Origin: Pteria penguin
Taxonomy: Eukaryota > Mollusca > Bivalvia > Pterioida > Pteriidae
NCBI GenBank assembly: GCA_035048485.1
Contig: CM068587.1
Span: 44,028,312 to 44,092,311 of the forward strand
Direction of reading: 5' to 3'
DNA: 64,000 nt
The translations under genes were made by a program, and so were the position numbers. Below the pieces are notes generated by a model. That model was given only the letters and a program-made list of their open reading frames with translations, did not search any database and was not told the origin of the DNA. The stretch's first letter is position 1. Each line of letters opens with the position of its first letter. This document shows, one piece after another, positions 62,043 through 64,000 of the stretch.

Positions 62043-62715
62043 AATTCCACGATGCGTATAAAGCTTTAAAGTTTTAAAAAGATGGGTTTCCCTTCAAGTG
62101 AATATTTTGAGCCTTTGAAAACTATGGTAGTACCTGAAACATTTCCACATACTAGTATATTTCCTGTCGAGATAGTATGAAAGACACCTGTAGAAAATTC
62201 AACGATATGTATAAAGTTTTATTGCTAACATAAAAGAAGATCAATTATACTGACACCATTTATACCGTGACGCTTCCACTAGTCTCACCAGAGTGCCTGC
62301 CGTTTACTATGCGAAAACATGTAGATTTACAAAATGTCAATAGTTATCTACTCTGCTGATTAACATAGCTGTCTTGGATATTTCTGTGCATATCTGAGGT
62401 GCATGACGCCAAAGGGTGAATGTTGTCTATAATATTCTGGTGCAGATTATCATTTGTAATAAAATAATAAAATCATTATGCGACCTGCATTCAAATTCCC
62501 TGACACGAATATTTGAATTTTCAATGTGTATTTACTGATCAGGTCATACAAAATCTAAAAGAAAAATCACTTCTTATATGAAATACTCCTCTCTCTGGTG
62601 GAATGTAACAAACTATTCAATAGATAGGTTTCCCTTCAAGTGAATAATTTGAGACATTGACAACTATGATAGTGCCTGGAAAATTTCCACATACTTGTAT
62701 ATTTCCTGTCTTATA
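62043..62715. repeat. Direct repeat pair bordering a spacer
   Basis: GGTTTCCCTTCAAGTGAATA through ATTTCCTGTC occurs at 62083-62171 and again at about 62625-62711, about 540 bp apart. AAATTC-ACGAT-GTATAAAG is also repeated at 62042-62065 and 62196-62217. Confidence 0.65.
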
Positions 62716-63214
62716 AATATTACTATGCGATCCCCACTGTCATGTTTTGGGTGAATTTTAGACCACCTTCTATAATTGATCACAGTCACCGACTGTGCAA
62801 ACAACATTCGCATCTCTGACTAACTACTAAATTTCACTGTTATTGCATTTAGAAATTTACAAATGTTCTAAGATAATACACGTAGTGTATCTGGACCGCG
62901 GCTGCTTGTATCGGCGTGTGGAGTTTTTGATCCCGCGACCGCGCGCTCTATCTGTTACTGGAAGCGAATGCGTTTAAACACACCAACAGGGCATAATAGA
63001 GGACAGGTTGTTTACACAACCAGCTAGATTTTGTTTTCCCTTTTCTCTCAAAATGTACTAAAATAGTATGTCATTTAAATTTATTCATGCTAATTGCATT
63101 GCATCATTTGCATGTAAATCGAAAAGTGAACTGAAGACATCTGACAAAGTTCTATGACAAAAAATCAACAATGCCATGCACACAAAACATGATAATAGTA
63201 GAATATACACGGAA
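62716..63214. other. Non-coding; weak tRNA-like GC patch
   Basis: A GC-rich patch at 62895-62960 includes GAGTTTTTGATCCC, reminiscent of a box B, but no box A could be fitted. Confidence 0.3.
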
Positions 63215-63290
63215 AAAGACATTACAAAAATATTGGATTGTGCTGCAATTACGATACCGACTTCGGACGGTCAATAAAGTAGAAAGTCAT
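63215..63290 (+). repeat. Copy of the block at 54948-55005
   Basis: GACATTACAAAAATATTGGA, TTGTGCTGC and ACCGACTTCGGACGGTCAAT repeat the 3' end of the readable Neptune-like element region, so this may be a fragment of the same retroelement. Confidence 0.55.
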
Positions 63291-64000
63291 TCATCTGGCG
63301 TGGTGGACCGGTTCAAGGGCGCCCAATTTCCCACTCACCACAAAAGCAGCACATTCAAAGGACATGAAAATGCCGACTGTTACTGGCACGTGTGTGCTCT
63401 TTGTTTACAACTTCACTTCTGTACTGTATCCATCGCTGTTAAAATTAATGCAGCAACGGGCTACATAAAATCGAATATGTACTTTCACGATAGTTGAATG
63501 CAGTGGTATAATTGCAACTTTCAGATGTTATTCTCTCATACAATTTTTGTCGAGTGACCTAATAATGCCCCTGGTTATGCGTTACATCCATAACGTGCGC
63601 AAGTAAGAAACACTGATCTGGTACAGATATATCTTATACAGATATCCACAGAGATTTTTAACATCTCAACATAGTTATTTCAATGTCAAATGTAAATCTC
63701 CCTAATTGAGAGGCTTTGTTTTATACTGTCTTCTTACAAAAGTGTAATTTTTTGTTATGTCGTCATTACATTGTCTCTACCGTCCTCAAATCAATGAAAA
63801 TGTGACCAGTTGTCCTGAAACCGTCTGATACATGTATTTTTAATTACGGTAGTATTACCGGAACCGTGTGTTTAAAATTGTACAATCACGTGCCATGTCA
63901 ATGGACAATGTTTTTTAAAACTACGTTTTAGCAGAGACTTGGAATATAGGTATTTCTGTTTAAATTAAATTAGCACATTTACTGCCATAGATAGCTTATT
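63291..64000. other. Unassigned terminal region
   Basis: Contains only short open frames without motifs, and no repeats that I can identify. Confidence 0.35.

Noticed and set aside
63171..63497. 108-codon plus-strand gene
   Set aside because: It begins in a repeat shared with 54.9 kb and shows no domain.

Overview
This window looks like AT-rich, repeat-dominated animal nuclear DNA, most probably from a bivalve mollusc. The clues are a tRNA-derived SINE with a conserved central domain and an ATCA tail, several Penelope-like elements (PLEs), SWIM/YqaJ and Harbinger-type transposon genes, the CTTTGTCC/TGACCTTGA repeat familiar from molluscs, and many long microsatellites. The organism call is an inference from repeat families. 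I found no intact gene of any kind and no convincing host gene; every protein-like stretch is a broken mobile-element gene.

Layout. 1-7 kb: (AT)n, the GIY-YIG end of a PLE (minus) with a hammerhead-like 3' motif, PLE C-terminal remnants and a local duplication. 7-9.3 kb: three tandem ~350-bp units, each with a hammerhead-like core, beside a PLE (minus) with a C-terminal GIY-YIG domain. 9.65-12.4 kb: a SWIM/YqaJ nuclease pseudogene (plus) facing a DDE_Tnp_4-type transposase pseudogene (minus), probably one ISL2EU-like element. 13.5-15 kb: PLE C-terminus, hammerhead-like units, and a SINE with target-site duplication. 15.4-17.7 kb: nested TIR elements and a palindromic MITE. 18.2-20.9 kb: pseudogene of a large conserved protein of unknown function. 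22.5-24.6 kb: PLE C-terminus and a Tc1-like transposon split by a 139-bp element. 26.4-29.4 kb: a repeat present as a direct copy and a 1.3-kb foldback. 30.4-32.5 kb: a second SINE with target-site duplication, hammerhead-like units, and a 27-bp minisatellite open on both strands. 33.6-36.6 kb: mollusc-type interspersed repeats and hairpins. 39.5-43.7 kb: convergent Myb/SANT and HARBI1-like genes of a PIF/Harbinger element. 43.8-46.5 kb: a Jockey/CR1-like LINE, another mobile-element protein remnant, and a tRNA-derived SINE. 47-48.5 kb: a minisatellite, a tRNA-like SINE, and hammerhead-like units inside inverted repeats. 52.3-55 kb: a Neptune-like PLE interrupted by a 1.7-unit hammerhead-like array. 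56.5 kb: a palindromic MITE. 58.2-60.5 kb: an RT fragment and a PLE whose GIY-YIG domain lies N-terminal to the RT (Naiad-like), cut by (TG)n. 61.4-62 kb: a 31-32-bp minisatellite.

Two themes connect the parts. First, fragments at 4.4, 13.5, 23 and 58.6-60.4 kb look like different portions of N-terminal-GIY-YIG PLEs, while 1.5, 8.1-9.3 and 52.3-55 kb look like PLEs of other lineages; the two complete enough to judge (1.5 and 8.1 kb) have the endonuclease at the C-terminus. Second, a hammerhead-like core (CTGAWGA, stem II GACA/TGTC, GAAA, then a TGCGC/GTGCA hairpin) occurs about fifteen times, often in partial tandem dimers of 320-380 bp. That is the arrangement expected of retrozyme-like or PLE-terminal sequences. 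The cores are partly decayed and I could not find a helix I, so catalysis is unproven.
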